The notes under the pieces are model-generated. The model was not told where the DNA came from, ran no database searches, and saw only the letters and a program-made list of their open reading frames with translations. A stretch of 46,104 nt of DNA from Bacillota bacterium (lineage in GTDB: Bacteria > Bacillota > UBA4882 > UBA10575): positions 1 to 46,104 of the forward strand of contig DUOH01000028.1 of assembly GCA_012838955.1 (NCBI GenBank), in the 5' to 3' direction. The stretch's first letter is position 1. The number at the start of each line of letters is the position of its first letter. The position numbers and the translations under genes are program-made. Shown here one piece after another: positions 18,598 to 29,136 of the stretch.

Positions 18598-19494
18598 ATG
18601 AAGCGGGCCTTGGTTTTATCGGGTGGCGGCAGCAAAGGCGCCTTTGAAGTAGGAGCAGTTGACTATCTTGTGCACCAGCGCAGAATGGACTTCCAGGTTT
18701 TCCTGGGTACCAGTGTTGGCGCGCTGAACGTGGCCTTATTGGGGCAAGCCCGGAACAGAGGTGAATTGCTGGTTCAGACAGAGAAGCTTAAAAAAATCTG
18801 GTTGGAGATAACCGGTAATTATTGTATATATGACGGCAGGATCTTAACTGCGCTACGGCTGCTCTGTAACGGAGCTCTCTTCCATCCAAACGGCCTGAAA
18901 CGTCTTATAGAAAAGCACGTTGACCTTGACCGCCTATGTGACCCTGCTTCCGTCGTAAAGGTAGGGACCGTTGCCTTGGAAACAGGAGAATTATTCTACG
19001 CCGACAGTCGGCAGACGGGCTTACGCGCTGATTTTCGCCAATATATACTGGCCAGCGCCAGTATACCCCTGTTTTTTCCAGCAGTTCCCATCGCCGGAAA
19101 GCATTGGTATGATGGAGGCTTACGCGACATAACTCCATTAGGCGCGGTTTTTGACGAGGACCCGGACGAAATTGTGGTCATTGTTACCTTTCCACTCAAT
19201 TCCAGACTGGAACCGGTTTTACCCGAGGCCAAACCGGGCGGAGCCATTAGCGCTCTCCTTCGCTCATTATCTATTCTAACCAGTGAAATTGCTGCCAACG
19301 ACCTACAATTGGCGGAGGCCATAAACAAACGCCACCTGTACTTCCCGGGACGGCGGAGAGTTCCCATTCGACTAATCTCTCCCCTAGAGCAGCTTCCTGG
19401 GGAAAGCGCCTTGGATTTTAATCCCAGTTCTATCCGGGAAAATATGAAAAGAGGATATGAAGCCGCAAAAAACCCAAAGCTCCTTTATTATTGA
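18598..19494 (+). CDS. Patatin-like phospholipase
   Basis: A 298-residue acyl hydrolase of the RssA/YlbK type. The oxyanion-hole motif GGGSKGAFEVGA is near residue 9, the nucleophile Ser lies in GTSVGALN near 40, and the catalytic Asp in YDGGLRD near 180. Family members hydrolyse phospholipid acyl esters, usually at the inner face of the membrane; the substrate here is unknown. The longest frame begins at 18547, but GGAGGT lies 7 bases before ATG 18598, and that start puts the conserved KRALVLSGGG at the N-terminus. It is apparently monocistronic; the 202 bases downstream show no clear terminator. Confidence 0.9.
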   Translation: MKRALVLSGGGSKGAFEVGAVDYLVHQRRMDFQVFLGTSVGALNVALLGQARNRGELLVQTEKLKKIWLEITGNYCIYDGRILTALRLLCNGALFHPNGLKRLIEKHVDLDRLCDPASVVKVGTVALETGELFYADSRQTGLRADFRQYILASASIPLFFPAVPIAGKHWYDGGLRDITPLGAVFDEDPDEIVVIVTFPLNSRLEPVLPEAKPGGAISALLRSLSILTSEIAANDLQLAEAINKRHLYFPGRRRVPIRLISPLEQLPGESALDFNPSSIRENMKRGYEAAKNPKLLYY

Positions 19495-19696
19495 TCCAAT
19501 TTTTGATTCTCTCTATGAAGGAAAGCCTTCTCCTCAAAGAGCATGGAGAATACCTTTAACTTCCCAAAAAGACTGTTCATCGTCAAAGAGGTTAAAGAAT
19601 CATCAATGACTCATACTTTGAATTAAGAGGCACATAATAGGCTTAGCGCCTGATGGGGAATGGTATTTCCCAATACCGAACCGGAGAGGAAGACCA

Positions 19697-20263
19697 ATGG
19701 AAACTGCGGTATTCTTGGATCGAGACGGTGTCATCAACGAATATGTAAAACCCGTCAATCAGCCTGAGGATTTGATCTTGTTTCCCTGGACCCCAGCGGC
19801 GATTCAGCGGCTAAACCAAGCGGGTCTTCTCGTCTTCATCGTTACAAATCAGGGTGGCCTGGAATCAGGCTACTTCACAGTTGAACAACTTGCAGCAGTC
19901 CATCGCCGGTTACAATGCTTACTGCAAGCAGAAGGAGCTCATATAGATGAGATCGTATACTGTCCCCACTACCGAACGGCGTGCTCTTGCCGTAAACCAA
20001 AGCCGGGCATGCTTCTCTACCTAGCCGCTAAGTACGGGGTGGATCTTCCGGCTTCCTGGATGATTGGTGACCGTCGCGCGAATATTCTAGCTGGCCGCGC
20101 TGCAGGTTGCCAGACAATCAAAATCGAGCGGCCGAACGGTAATATACTGGATTATGTAAGCGCAGATTATCATTGTCATAATCTGCGAGAAGCAGTTGAT
20201 TACATTTTAGAGTGGAACATCTGCACGCGCTCAGACATGAACTCACTCACGCCGTCTAAATAA
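19697..20263 (+). CDS. gmhB: D-glycero-D-manno-heptose-1,7-bisphosphate phosphatase-like HAD enzyme
   Basis: 188 residues of the HAD superfamily, HisB-N/GmhB subgroup. The nucleophile and acid Asp are in FLDRDGVINE (7-16), motif II is VTNQGG, motif III Lys lies in CRKPKPGM, and motif IV is MIGDRRAN. The zinc-binding loop CPHYRTACSCR is the GmhB type (C-x-H-x5-C-x-C). GmhB removes the 7-phosphate during ADP-heptose synthesis for LPS inner core or S-layer glycans. With the heptosyltransferase-like gene at 45245 this supports heptose in the envelope, although the two are 25 kb apart. GGAGAGGAAG precedes the ATG. Its last 21 bases overlap the convergent LiaF-like gene. Confidence 0.85.
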   Translation: METAVFLDRDGVINEYVKPVNQPEDLILFPWTPAAIQRLNQAGLLVFIVTNQGGLESGYFTVEQLAAVHRRLQCLLQAEGAHIDEIVYCPHYRTACSCRKPKPGMLLYLAAKYGVDLPASWMIGDRRANILAGRAAGCQTIKIERPNGNILDYVSADYHCHNLREAVDYILEWNICTRSDMNSLTPSK

Positions 20264-20725
20264 TAAGGAACCGCCGATCAGGATCATAGCCAAAGGAATA
20301 AGATTTCTCCAGATCCGGTGATATCCCAGGTTATTAGCTAAAAAGGTCAATCCTACTATCGAGAGGATCCCTACTGGAATCAGCAAACCTCTTTCCCGCT
20401 CACCAAATAAATACTTCTGCGCCAAGCCAACGGCTGGGGCTAAAACAAACAACGGCCAAAGCTTCCCCATCCAGTGCCAACCCAAGGTAACAAAGATTAG
20501 AAAAGTTATACTGATCGTGACCAAAATCCCACCCGGTACTAACAGGTTGGGATCTTCTCGTCCACCGGTAAAAAATCGCAGCTCGAAGAGTAAGCCAAGA
20601 CCCAATGGAAACAACGGCCACAAATTTACCGGGTCAATCCGGATCAAACCTAAATTACCGATTAAAAGGAGCCCACCCAAGATCACCAAGATCCAACCCA
20701 AGACGGAGACTTCGTTCTTCTTCAT
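20243..20725 (-). CDS. LiaF/LiaI-like transmembrane protein (DUF5668 type)
   Basis: 160 residues with paired hydrophobic hairpins: GWILVILGGLLLIGNLGLI, LWPLFPLGLGLLFEL, a central pair, and LIPLAMILIGGSLLFRRRE at the end. The repeated pattern of a Trp-Pro-Leu turn followed by a glycine-rich helix is typical of LiaI/LiaF-like and DUF5668 membrane regions, which are linked to envelope-stress systems. The cell-wall-active C-terminal domain of LiaF is missing. AGGAGG lies 8 bases before the ATG. Confidence 0.7.
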   Translation of the reverse strand: MKKNEVSVLGWILVILGGLLLIGNLGLIRIDPVNLWPLFPLGLGLLFELRFFTGGREDPNLLVPGGILVTISITFLIFVTLGWHWMGKLWPLFVLAPAVGLAQKYLFGERERGLLIPVGILSIVGLTFLANNLGYHRIWRNLIPLAMILIGGSLLFRRRE

Positions 20726-20953
20726 CTTCTTAACCTCCTGTTTGCCATGGTAGGCGACTGCTTTGTCCTACGCGGGGACCACAGAAGACATACAGCCTCT
20801 TCCGGTTCAAGATTCATTGGTTCATTCCGCACAGTAGAGACGACTTGAACGACAGCAATGAAACAGCTTCGGAGGAGGCGCGCCAGCCCCTCATAAGCAG
20901 CTAAAAAATAATTGTGACGAATTATTTCTTTACTTACCTAAACAGTGATTATC

Positions 20954-21796
20954 CTACGCTTTCTCTGACTTAAAAAGAATCTTAAACAAAAGCGGCGCCA
21001 AGACGGTCATCCAGAACCCCATCAGGAAATAACGTAGTAAATCACAGAAGGCGGTCTCAGGCAAGGCTTGCTTCAGAAGAATGGTTACTAAAACCAGACC
21101 GGCTAGGCCCAAAACTATTTTGCAAACCTGTCGGCCAAATCCGGCTTGCACTTGATATTGGATATACCTTCTTTCGATTAGATACCCTAAAATTAAACCT
21201 GTCGCCGCTCCAGTTATTTTATAATAAAACACATCGGCTACAAAATAGAGCCCCAAATACATGGGAATGAAGATTAACAGGAAAGCCTCCTTTTTTCCAG
21301 TACACAACGTATAATCAAAGAGCCCGTTGGAAATCAACACCCAAACAGCTCCGATTCCGACCCCCCCGATTACATCGACGGGAAAGTGCACGCCAAGATA
21401 GAGTCGGGAGACTGCCACGGATAGAATTAACACGCTTCCCAAAACCCACACCCATTTTTTGCCTGACTTCAACATAACTGACACCCAAAAAACGGTAGCG
21501 CTTTGCGTATGCCCGCTGGGGAATGAGTAACCACCAGCGGTTTCCAACCGGAGCGACCGAATACCGGGCAGCCCGATGGGCCGCGGAACCTGGAACACTT
21601 CTTTAATTCCGGCGTTAAGCACTGAACTTGTCAGAATAGCCAGTCCCAACTTATACCCGAACTCCTGATCTACGCACCATAGGAAAACCGCAAGGGAGAG
21701 AAGGAAAAAAGGCGCCTCTCCCAGCATGGTGATTAATTGAAAAAGGCCGTCCAAAAGCGGGGTTGAGAAGGATTGAATAAACTTAATAATTTCCAT
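20954..21796 (-). CDS. PAP2-superfamily membrane phosphatase
   Basis: 280 residues with several membrane helices and the full type 2 phosphatidic acid phosphatase signature: K65 to RP72 (KEVFQVPRP), PSGH at 93-96 and SR130-131 to H137 and D141 (SRLYLGVHFPVD). Members dephosphorylate lipid phosphates such as undecaprenyl pyrophosphate or phosphatidate, with the active site facing outward. The longest frame starts at 21847, but AAGGGG lies 6 bases before ATG 21796 and the upstream ATG has no site. The gap 20726-20953 upstream of the neighbouring gene holds nothing I recognise. Confidence 0.88.
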   Translation of the reverse strand: MEIIKFIQSFSTPLLDGLFQLITMLGEAPFFLLSLAVFLWCVDQEFGYKLGLAILTSSVLNAGIKEVFQVPRPIGLPGIRSLRLETAGGYSFPSGHTQSATVFWVSVMLKSGKKWVWVLGSVLILSVAVSRLYLGVHFPVDVIGGVGIGAVWVLISNGLFDYTLCTGKKEAFLLIFIPMYLGLYFVADVFYYKITGAATGLILGYLIERRYIQYQVQAGFGRQVCKIVLGLAGLVLVTILLKQALPETAFCDLLRYFLMGFWMTVLAPLLFKILFKSEKA

Positions 21797-21877
21797 ATCG
21801 TACCCCTTTTCTCCTGAGCATAATTCTTCTTGGTTAAGCTTCGCCATTCCGGGGAAGGCGGTCAGTCATAAAGCATG

Positions 21878-23581
21878 TTAATGCTTTCCGGACTTCAGCG
21901 GCGCGACTGTTAAATCATATGCCATGCCCGTCCTTGCCCTGCCGGTTACATTTACCTGCAAATTATGGAAGATATAACGATACCCGGCTTCCACTTGTAG
22001 CTCAAAAGCAGATGCCCCGGATCCGGTCTCTATTATGATCGTGACCGTCCCTGTAAAATTATGACTCTCCATGAACGGAGTATAGGTTCCAAAGGCATGA
22101 CTCTCCCTAAGTACCCAGGCTTCTTCCCCTCCGTTTTTTTGGTCGGGTGAGAAGATTCCATTCGGAGAATAACTGTCATAAGAAGTATAGTAAGAACCGT
22201 CCGGTTCTATAATACCGAGATCACAATCGTAATATGGCCACCGTAACCGAACCGCGCAAATCTCCGGGGAGAGCCGGTTGAACGCGCTTAAAAACTCGTC
22301 CCAATCTGTGTCAGCGCAGAACTCGAGATATCTATACCGATCCACACTACTGCTCTTGGCCCAGTACTCCGGTTTTGGAAAGAAGATATTTAAGCCATGA
22401 GCTTCGGTGGCTTGATTATTAATTACTACGCCCTTCAACACTCTCTGAAGATTGGAGGCGGCTGTCGCTAAATCGGGAATACGTAATCCCACTTCAGCGG
22501 CAAAACTGTAAAGATCCACATATTCGCCATAATTACCAAAACTAGTTGTTCTTTCCCGTGCCTCTTGGATTTCGCGGAAAACGGAAACTTTCCGCAACTC
22601 ACCGATAAAGTTCTTCATCTCCTGGATTAAGTTAGCAAAATCCCCGCCAAGACTCAAAGCTGAAAATGTAAGGTTACCATAGTTATTATAAGTATTATGA
22701 TAAATATACACTATTTCGCGGGCAAACTCGTCCGGGTTAACGCTTACATTGTCATTGAGCTTTTTCAGGAGCGCTTGATAATCATTTCCCTCCGCCGGAA
22801 CCTCTCCTTGCGAGCCCAGTAAGTAATCAACTTCGTTGCGCCATTCATAGGCCACTTCAATGGTCTGCATTAAACACGCGTCCATATTGATAATATCTAT
22901 CTTTTTTCCCGCCTCCCGTAGCGCGGAAGCTACTTCATCCGTAGTCAAACAAGCCCATTCATTGAACCCGGACGTCCAGTCAGTACTAATCCCTCTGAAA
23001 ACCGCTCCCACCTCGCCTGTTTCCCGAATTGCCCGTGGGGTTACCCCATCTCCGTGGTCCCACAGGGTCAACACTGTATGCCTAGCCGGATGCTTTTCCT
23101 GGCAATAAACAATGAAATCACGTAAAGTAGCCGGATGGGCCATATTCACTTCTCCCAAATCGTGCAAGCACTTTGAGGTAATACCGGGCTCTCCGTTGTC
23201 ACACTCAATATAAAAGAGTTTTGCCCCGGTCCAGTCACCATTGGAAGTATCATAACCAGGATGCCGGTCACATAAAACCAGTACATTCACATCGTCCGAG
23301 GACCCCACCCTTTCCATCTCTTCCAGGTCGGCCAGGGCGAACTCTTCGAGGTTATTATCACCGTTCATATACACAAGAAAATTCCAGTCTTTCTCACCTT
23401 TGCGATCATCACTAAAAATCTTTCCGGGTAAGCCTCCTGAATCCACTGGAATACCCCTGTTCCATGCATCGGTGATCATCACTCCTCCTCCGTCCCCGCC
23501 GCGCCGGGAGGAGCGGCACCCAGAGAAGAGCGCCAATATAATGAAGAGAATAAAAAACCGAACTACGCTTGGTTTATTCAT
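21878..23581 (-). CDS. Clostripain-family (C11) cysteine peptidase lipoprotein
   Basis: 567 residues. A signal peptide ends in lipobox FSGC with Cys22, so the mature protein should be lipid-anchored. The caspase-fold C11 catalytic pair is visible as His176 in LWDHGDG and Cys236 in NMDACLMQTIEVAYEW. The N-terminal catalytic block begins FLVYMNGDNNLEE near residue 68. Residues from about 450 form a beta-rich C-terminal part. C11 peptidases usually cleave after Arg or Lys. The longest frame starts at 23653, but GGAGAGGG lies shortly before ATG 23581, which also begins the signal peptide. A 32-base gap to the PAP2 longest frame and 81 bases to its chosen start suggest possible co-transcription. 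Confidence 0.88.
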   Translation of the reverse strand: MNKPSVVRFFILFIILALFSGCRSSRRGGDGGGVMITDAWNRGIPVDSGGLPGKIFSDDRKGEKDWNFLVYMNGDNNLEEFALADLEEMERVGSSDDVNVLVLCDRHPGYDTSNGDWTGAKLFYIECDNGEPGITSKCLHDLGEVNMAHPATLRDFIVYCQEKHPARHTVLTLWDHGDGVTPRAIRETGEVGAVFRGISTDWTSGFNEWACLTTDEVASALREAGKKIDIINMDACLMQTIEVAYEWRNEVDYLLGSQGEVPAEGNDYQALLKKLNDNVSVNPDEFAREIVYIYHNTYNNYGNLTFSALSLGGDFANLIQEMKNFIGELRKVSVFREIQEARERTTSFGNYGEYVDLYSFAAEVGLRIPDLATAASNLQRVLKGVVINNQATEAHGLNIFFPKPEYWAKSSSVDRYRYLEFCADTDWDEFLSAFNRLSPEICAVRLRWPYYDCDLGIIEPDGSYYTSYDSYSPNGIFSPDQKNGGEEAWVLRESHAFGTYTPFMESHNFTGTVTIIIETGSGASAFELQVEAGYRYIFHNLQVNVTGRARTGMAYDLTVAPLKSGKH

Positions 23582-23840
23582 AATCAATCCCTCTCCGCCA
23601 CATACTGGGTAACTATCCTGGCGTGATCCCCTATTTGAGTGTACCCCGCCCACCTAAAATTGAGGGCCATTTTGCGTTTGACTTTGGTAGATTAGCATAT
23701 AGCATCAAGACAAATCCCCTGGAGCCACCATCCAGCTACTGGTTGCAGCCTAAAAAATTATGAAACCTGATGTATCATTTGTTGTTTTCTCCTCTTTACG
23801 CACCACGTTTGTCTTGGAGTACCAACCATTCTTATATAAT

Positions 23841-24494
23841 CTACTCTAATTTCCCACAATACCTTAGAAAGTGGGCTTTCATTCTTTCTTCCGCAACTTC
23901 CTCCTCATGATCGGCCAAAGCTTCAAAGATTCCCTGATGTTCCGTGCTATAGGTCTTTACTTCTTCTCCATTGGACAGGGGAGCCTTTATTCTCTCCCAA
24001 AAAGGCTGTATGATCCCGAGTAACTGACAGAGATATCGGCTCCGGCCAAAGGTGCGGATCTTATGGTGAAAATCCTGATTCAACACAGCTAACCCCTGCA
24101 GATCCCCTTGCATGATGCACTTATTCATCTGCAGAAGAATTTTTCTTAGCGCGCGAATTTCTTCTTCCGTGATGCGAAGAGCGCAAAACCGGGCCGCCAT
24201 TCCCTCCAGGTTCGCCTTGATCATGATTATTTCCTCACGATCCGGCTGTGGACAAACAGAAACATATGTTCCCTTTCGCGGTTTAATTTCAGTCAAACCT
24301 TCAAAGCTCAGGCGATTGAGGGCCTGCTTAATCGGGCTGGTGCTGATCCCCATCTCTTCCGCCAGCCTTCTTTCACTAATCCGCTCTCCAGGGGCTAAGG
24401 AACCGTTGATGATGGCCTCCTTGATTCTGTCATAAGCCATTTCACAGAGGGACTTAACCTCTTCTGTCCGGATTCTCGAAACTTTGCTTTCCAT
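23841..24494 (-). CDS. GntR-family transcriptional regulator, FadR/FCD type
   Basis: 217 residues. A winged helix at residues 15-80 (AYDRIKEAIINGSLAPGERI, RRLAEEMGISTSPIKQALNR) is followed by an all-helical FCD effector domain with the metal or ligand residues of FNQDFH-like NQDFHHKIR and a C-terminal TEHQGIFEAL His. FCD regulators usually respond to small organic acids. It is co-oriented with and downstream of the solute symporter, whose terminator lies between them, so regulation of the symporter is plausible but unproven. GGGAG lies about 8 bases before the ATG. Confidence 0.88.
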   Translation of the reverse strand: MESKVSRIRTEEVKSLCEMAYDRIKEAIINGSLAPGERISERRLAEEMGISTSPIKQALNRLSFEGLTEIKPRKGTYVSVCPQPDREEIIMIKANLEGMAARFCALRITEEEIRALRKILLQMNKCIMQGDLQGLAVLNQDFHHKIRTFGRSRYLCQLLGIIQPFWERIKAPLSNGEEVKTYSTEHQGIFEALADHEEEVAEERMKAHFLRYCGKLE

Positions 24495-24663
24495 CTAATC
24501 ACTCCCGCCCGCTAGAAAAGAAGCTCAAATGCTGTCTGAAATATCAGATATTAATCCTATTTCTGCCTAATCCCTAATTTTCCTTCTTCACCGCCTAATC
24601 TAGACCATATATTCCCGTTTGTGACCATATAACGAAGCATCGCATCTCTTACTTCGCCTATAC

Positions 24664-24692
24664 TGAAAAGGCCGTCCCTGGGGACAGCCTCT
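24664..24692 (-). terminator. Terminator after the symporter gene
   Basis: On the minus strand GGCTGTCC and GGACGGCC pair around a CCAG loop and are followed by TTTT. Confidence 0.8.
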
Positions 24693-24739
24693 CCTGAAAG
24701 ACGCCATAAGCTAAATTGTGAAATAGGCTGACTCCATCT

Positions 24740-26389
24740 CTACACCACTGCGCGTTCTTTCTTCTCCAGAACGCGCTCCTGACTGTCGGTAGCAAACTTC
24801 CCTTTCTCTGGAAATACTTTATCGATGTGCGCTTGACTAAACTTCGGCGTTAACCAACTGACTACCGGCACAACCACTAGGGGAAGAAGCATAGAAATTG
24901 ACCCTACTCGCGGGGCGACGTCCTTAATTAAAGGCCTCAACTCCGGACGGACACAGTAATAAAGAAAACTCCCGACAGAATATCCCAACCCGGTAAGGAA
25001 GCCAGCCCAAGCTCCAGCCTTGGTGACCCCCTTCCAAAAAAGGCCGTAAAGATAGGGGGCGAGAAAAGCGCCGGAGATCGTCCCCCAGGAAAAACTCATC
25101 AAGGCCACTAAATACGGCCACTTTTCCCCGTATACAGCCACTAAGAGTGAGACCACTACAAATACCAAGCAAAAGAGTCGCATTAGGAAGACCGCCTTAC
25201 CCTTGGATAACTTAGGGCTGAAATGACCTTGAATTAGATCGATCACAATGGAGGAACTGGAAACCAGGACCAGTGAGGATAAAGTAGACATGGAAGCGGA
25301 TAATACCAGTAATAAAATGACTACTAAGAGCATTTCCGGAAGGGCGATCTTGAGTATCTGTGGTATGATCGCGGTATTAGGATAGACCTGATTCCGCATG
25401 GCTTGACCTAACAAGGTTTTTGCGGTCCCCGGATCAATCAAAGCCGCGTTATATTGCGGATGCTCCTGAAACAATAGGTCATTCTCCTTGATGAGTTCCG
25501 TTCCGTACAAAGAAGCGGTCGAACCGGTCAAATAGGCGGCCCCGGCAACAATTAAGCAAAAGGCCGTCCCCACTACCATGGCGGTAAAGATCACCTTTTC
25601 ATTCTTGATGGCATAAAACTTCTGCACCATCTGAGGGAGTCCCCAAGCGCCCAGGCTAGTCAGGATGACCAGCCACAGGAGGGACATTCCTCCGCTGGGA
25701 AAAGCCTGCGCCAGGTTGGGATCGATCTTTTGCAGGCCTCTGACTAATCCGGCGCCTCCCCCAACAGCCGGATGAGTGATGATATAAAAAACCATCAGCA
25801 CCGATCCAACGAGCATAATCAGGCCTTGAATAAAATCACTTAGCGAAACAGCGGTATATCCGCCAAGTAACAGATAAATAGCTGTTATAATAGTCATAAA
25901 AGCCAAGGCATGATGGTAGCTGATATTCAAGATATTAACAAATAAAAATGAAAGCCCAGAAAAGACGGAACCTGAATAAGGAATTAAGAAGAAGAACACC
26001 ACCAGGGCGCTTAAGACCTTAAAGGTCCTCGACTGATACCTGGCCTCCAAGAATTCCGGCATCGTCATGACGTTTAAACGTGAAGTTAAAGCCCGGGTTC
26101 TTTTCCCCAGCGTCAACCAGGCTAAAAAACTACCGACCACCGTATTACCGATGGCGATCCAGACTACGGGCAGACCGAACGTAAACCCGAGACCCCCTGC
26201 GTACCCAATAAAGATTACTGCCGAAAAATAAGTGGTCCCATAAGCAAACGCCGAAATCCATGGGCCAATATTTCTTCCACCCAGAAAGAAGTCGGCGGTG
26301 GTCCTGTTACGGCCCATGGTAAAAAACCCAATCCCTACCAGCAACAGCAAAAAGAGCCCAATACTAACCCAATACACTAAATTATCCAT
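24740..26389 (-). CDS. Sodium/solute symporter (SSS family)
   Basis: 549 residues with about 13 membrane helices. The family block YGTTYFSAVIFIGYAGGLGF, the helix-5 region near LLLGGYTAVSLSDFIQGLIM and the SASMSTLSSLVLVSSS segment are typical of SSS transporters such as PutP, PanF and the monocarboxylate carriers, and include Na+-site residues. Substrate cannot be told from the sequence. The longest frame starts at 26500, but GGAGGATGGAAAG directly precedes ATG 26389 and the first membrane helix follows it. The FCD regulator next door suggests an organic acid substrate; this is inference. Confidence 0.88.
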   Translation of the reverse strand: MDNLVYWVSIGLFLLLLVGIGFFTMGRNRTTADFFLGGRNIGPWISAFAYGTTYFSAVIFIGYAGGLGFTFGLPVVWIAIGNTVVGSFLAWLTLGKRTRALTSRLNVMTMPEFLEARYQSRTFKVLSALVVFFFLIPYSGSVFSGLSFLFVNILNISYHHALAFMTIITAIYLLLGGYTAVSLSDFIQGLIMLVGSVLMVFYIITHPAVGGGAGLVRGLQKIDPNLAQAFPSGGMSLLWLVILTSLGAWGLPQMVQKFYAIKNEKVIFTAMVVGTAFCLIVAGAAYLTGSTASLYGTELIKENDLLFQEHPQYNAALIDPGTAKTLLGQAMRNQVYPNTAIIPQILKIALPEMLLVVILLLVLSASMSTLSSLVLVSSSSIVIDLIQGHFSPKLSKGKAVFLMRLFCLVFVVVSLLVAVYGEKWPYLVALMSFSWGTISGAFLAPYLYGLFWKGVTKAGAWAGFLTGLGYSVGSFLYYCVRPELRPLIKDVAPRVGSISMLLPLVVVPVVSWLTPKFSQAHIDKVFPEKGKFATDSQERVLEKKERAVV

Positions 26390-26588
26390 CTTTCCATCCT
26401 CCTCTGTTCTCCATACTACCTTACTGCTGAAGCCAAACCCAATAGGGTTAGCCCTACCATTGACTACCATAGTCCACAGTTGCTTGCCGAAAAGAAGCAA
26501 ATTTATCTACCTATTCGCTATTTCTTACTATTTCCCTTCCTGAACGGTAAACTTCTCCAGAACTAGTCCAAGCCGGGGGAATTAAACG

Positions 26589-26626
26589 AAGAGGCCTTCC
26601 TCTCAGAAAAGGAGGAATGGCCTCTT
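26589..26626 (-). terminator. Hairpin after the cellobiose phosphorylase gene
   Basis: AAGAGGCC pairs with GGCCTCTT and an inner TTCCTC/GAGGAA extends the stem. It lies after the stop codon of the phosphorylase gene and has a weak T tract. Its outer arms match the hairpin at 1570-1608. The remaining 26390-26679 sequence shows nothing else. Confidence 0.55.
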
Positions 26627-26679
26627 TGCCAGTGTCACGGTCTTACAAAAGACCGGCCTATAAAAGCTGATTTATAAAA

Positions 26680-29103
26680 TCAAGTCTCACAAATAACCTC
26701 TACCGTCTTCTCCGTATCACGCCACGGAATAATCTTGCCCTCTACCACCTGCCCATCTACGGTCAGACGGTAATCTCCGGAGCGGTTATTCTTAATTGTA
26801 ATCTTGTACTCTACCCCTCTAAACCTTCTCATAATAGTTAATTCCGTAAATGTTTTAGGGAGACAGGGGTCAATCATCAACCCGTCAAAGTCGGGACGGA
26901 CCCCTAAAATATATTGGGTAATGGCCACGAAGTTCCAAGCAGCGGTACCGGTCAGGAATGAGTTCTTTGCTTCACCATGCCTTTTGGCTTCTTTTCCGGC
27001 GATCATTTGCGCATAAACATAAGGTTCCATCCGGTGGATCTCGCTAATCTCCTCGCGGTAAGCCGGGGCAATCTTCTTGTAATAGACAAAGGCCTCATCC
27101 GCTCGGCCCAATTTGGTCTCGGCAATCATCACCCAGGGATTGTTGTGACAGAAGACACCGCCGTTTTCTTTATAGCCCGGCGGATACGAGGTAATCTCAC
27201 CCAGTTCCTTGTGATACTCAGTATAAGCCGGATAGACCAAGACGATGCCGTGCTCTGTATCGAGATGTTTTTTTACTGACTCCAAGGCTTTCAGGGCCGA
27301 CCCGTCTTGCAGGCCAATCCCGGCCATTACGCACATACCTTGCGGTTCAATAAAGATTTTACCTTCTTTATTCTCTTTACTCCCTACTTTTCTACCGGCG
27401 TCGTCGTAAGCGCGTAAAAACCATTCCCCATCGTAGCCATGTTCCATCACAGCCTTCTCCATCCGGGCCACTTCCTGCCGGATCTTGGCGGCTTCCTCGG
27501 AAAGCCCTAGTTTCTCGCATAAACGGGCATATTCAGGACAGATGTCAACAAACATACCGGCAATAAAGACGGATTCTGCGGTCCTTCCATCCTTGTTGGT
27601 GCAAGTCTGGAAGGATTCATCCGGGGTCTCTGAATAACAGTTCAAATTCAAACAATCATTCCAGTCCGCCCGCCCAATCAGGGGTAGACCATGGGGTCCC
27701 AGATTATTCAAGACATGTCCAATTGAACGCCGTAAGTGTTCCATCAGAGTATCGGCCAAGGCCGGATCATTCTCAAACGGCACCTTTTCTTCTAATATGC
27801 TGTAATCTCCGGTTTCTTTGATGTACGCGATTACCGAATAGACTAACCAGAGAGGGTCGTCATTGAATCCCCCGCCAATATCCATATTCCCCTTTTTAGT
27901 TAAAGGTTGGTACTGATGATAAGCGCTACCGTCCGGGAATTGCGTAGCCGCCAAATCAAGTATCCTTTCTCTGGCTCTTTCCGGAATCATACTGACAAAA
28001 CCCAAAATGTCCTGGTTGGAATCACGAAAGCCCATCCCGCGCCCGATTCCAGATTCAAAATACGAAGCGCTCCTGGAGAGGTTAAACGTCACCATGCACT
28101 GGTAAGGATTCCAGATGTTAACCATCCTGTTCAGCTTCTCATCTTCACTCTCTACCTGGTAGACGGAGAGGAGATTTTGCCAAGAGGATTTGAGCTCAGC
28201 AAAGGCTTTTTCCACTTTTTCTCCTGTAGAAAACGCCTCCTGTATGGCCCTGGCTTTTGCTTTATTAATAACACCCGGTTTCTCCCACTTTTCTTCAGGT
28301 TTATTCTCCACATAACCGAGGATAAAGATTAATTCCTTACTCTCTCCCGGCTGGAGAGTAATCTCTAGGAAATGAGACGCAATCGGCGCCCAGCCGTCAG
28401 CCATAGTGTTGGCAGCCTGTCCCTTCTTGACTACTTGAGGTTCAGCCAAACTATTATAGAGTCCGACAAAAGAGTCTCGATCCGTGTCAAACCCTGCAAT
28501 CGGCTGGTTAACGCTGTAGAAAGAGTAATGGTTACGGCGCTCTCTGTATTCGGTCTTATGATAAATGGCGCTGCCTTCCACTTCCACCTCGCCGGTATTG
28601 AGGTTCCGCTGGAAATTAGTCATATCATCATATGCGTTCCAAAGAGCGAATTCAAGGAAGGAAAAGACTTTAAAATTCTTCACTTTGTCTCCTTGATTCC
28701 GCAGAGTCATTCGGTGGATCTCACAATTCTGATTGAGCGGCACAAAGTACAAGACCTCTGCCTGCACCTGGTTTTTGACCCCACAGATTTTGGTATAACC
28801 CAAGCCATGTCTACACTCATAACTGTCCAGTTCAGTTTTGACAGGTTTCCATCCAGGCGACCAGATCAGACCATCATCATTAATGTAAAAATACCGTCCG
28901 CCCTCGTCAAGAGGGATGTTGTTATAACGATACCTGGTAATCCGACGCAACCGGGCATCTTTGTAAAAGGAATAACCCCCTGCCGTATTGGAGATTAAGC
29001 CGAAGAACTCCTGAGAACCAAGGTAGTTAATCCAGGGATACGGAGTCTGCGGTGTGGTGATTACATACTCTCTTTGCCCATCATCAAAATAGCCGAATTT
29101 CAT
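26680..29103 (-). CDS. cbpA: Cellobiose phosphorylase (GH94)
   Basis: Splits cellobiose with phosphate into glucose 1-phosphate and glucose in the cytoplasm, saving one ATP. The 807 residues follow the clostridial cellobiose phosphorylase layout end to end, starting [20 protein letters not shown]. Diagnostic stretches are [11 protein letters not shown] (69-79), [12 protein letters not shown] (95-106), [20 protein letters not shown] (345-364) and the proton-donor Asp483 in [10 protein letters not shown]. No signal peptide is present. GGAGGTTT is 9 bases before the ATG. It follows an AraC regulator on the same strand, and two direct repeats plus a weak promoter lie in the gap, suggesting activator control. 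Confidence 0.93.
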   Translation of the reverse strand: MKFGYFDDGQREYVITTPQTPYPWINYLGSQEFFGLISNTAGGYSFYKDARLRRITRYRYNNIPLDEGGRYFYINDDGLIWSPGWKPVKTELDSYECRHGLGYTKICGVKNQVQAEVLYFVPLNQNCEIHRMTLRNQGDKVKNFKVFSFLEFALWNAYDDMTNFQRNLNTGEVEVEGSAIYHKTEYRERRNHYSFYSVNQPIAGFDTDRDSFVGLYNSLAEPQVVKKGQAANTMADGWAPIASHFLEITLQPGESKELIFILGYVENKPEEKWEKPGVINKAKARAIQEAFSTGEKVEKAFAELKSSWQNLLSVYQVESEDEKLNRMVNIWNPYQCMVTFNLSRSASYFESGIGRGMGFRDSNQDILGFVSMIPERARERILDLAATQFPDGSAYHQYQPLTKKGNMDIGGGFNDDPLWLVYSVIAYIKETGDYSILEEKVPFENDPALADTLMEHLRRSIGHVLNNLGPHGLPLIGRADWNDCLNLNCYSETPDESFQTCTNKDGRTAESVFIAGMFVDICPEYARLCEKLGLSEEAAKIRQEVARMEKAVMEHGYDGEWFLRAYDDAGRKVGSKENKEGKIFIEPQGMCVMAGIGLQDGSALKALESVKKHLDTEHGIVLVYPAYTEYHKELGEITSYPPGYKENGGVFCHNNPWVMIAETKLGRADEAFVYYKKIAPAYREEISEIHRMEPYVYAQMIAGKEAKRHGEAKNSFLTGTAAWNFVAITQYILGVRPDFDGLMIDPCLPKTFTELTIMRRFRGVEYKITIKNNRSGDYRLTVDGQVVEGKIIPWRDTEKTVEVICET

Positions 29104-29136
29104 CTTTTAAACCTCCATCTTCACTAGTTTATTTTC

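Noticed and set aside
28372-28998. Plus-strand 208-codon open frame
   Set aside because: Shadow of the cellobiose phosphorylase gene, which is conserved throughout.
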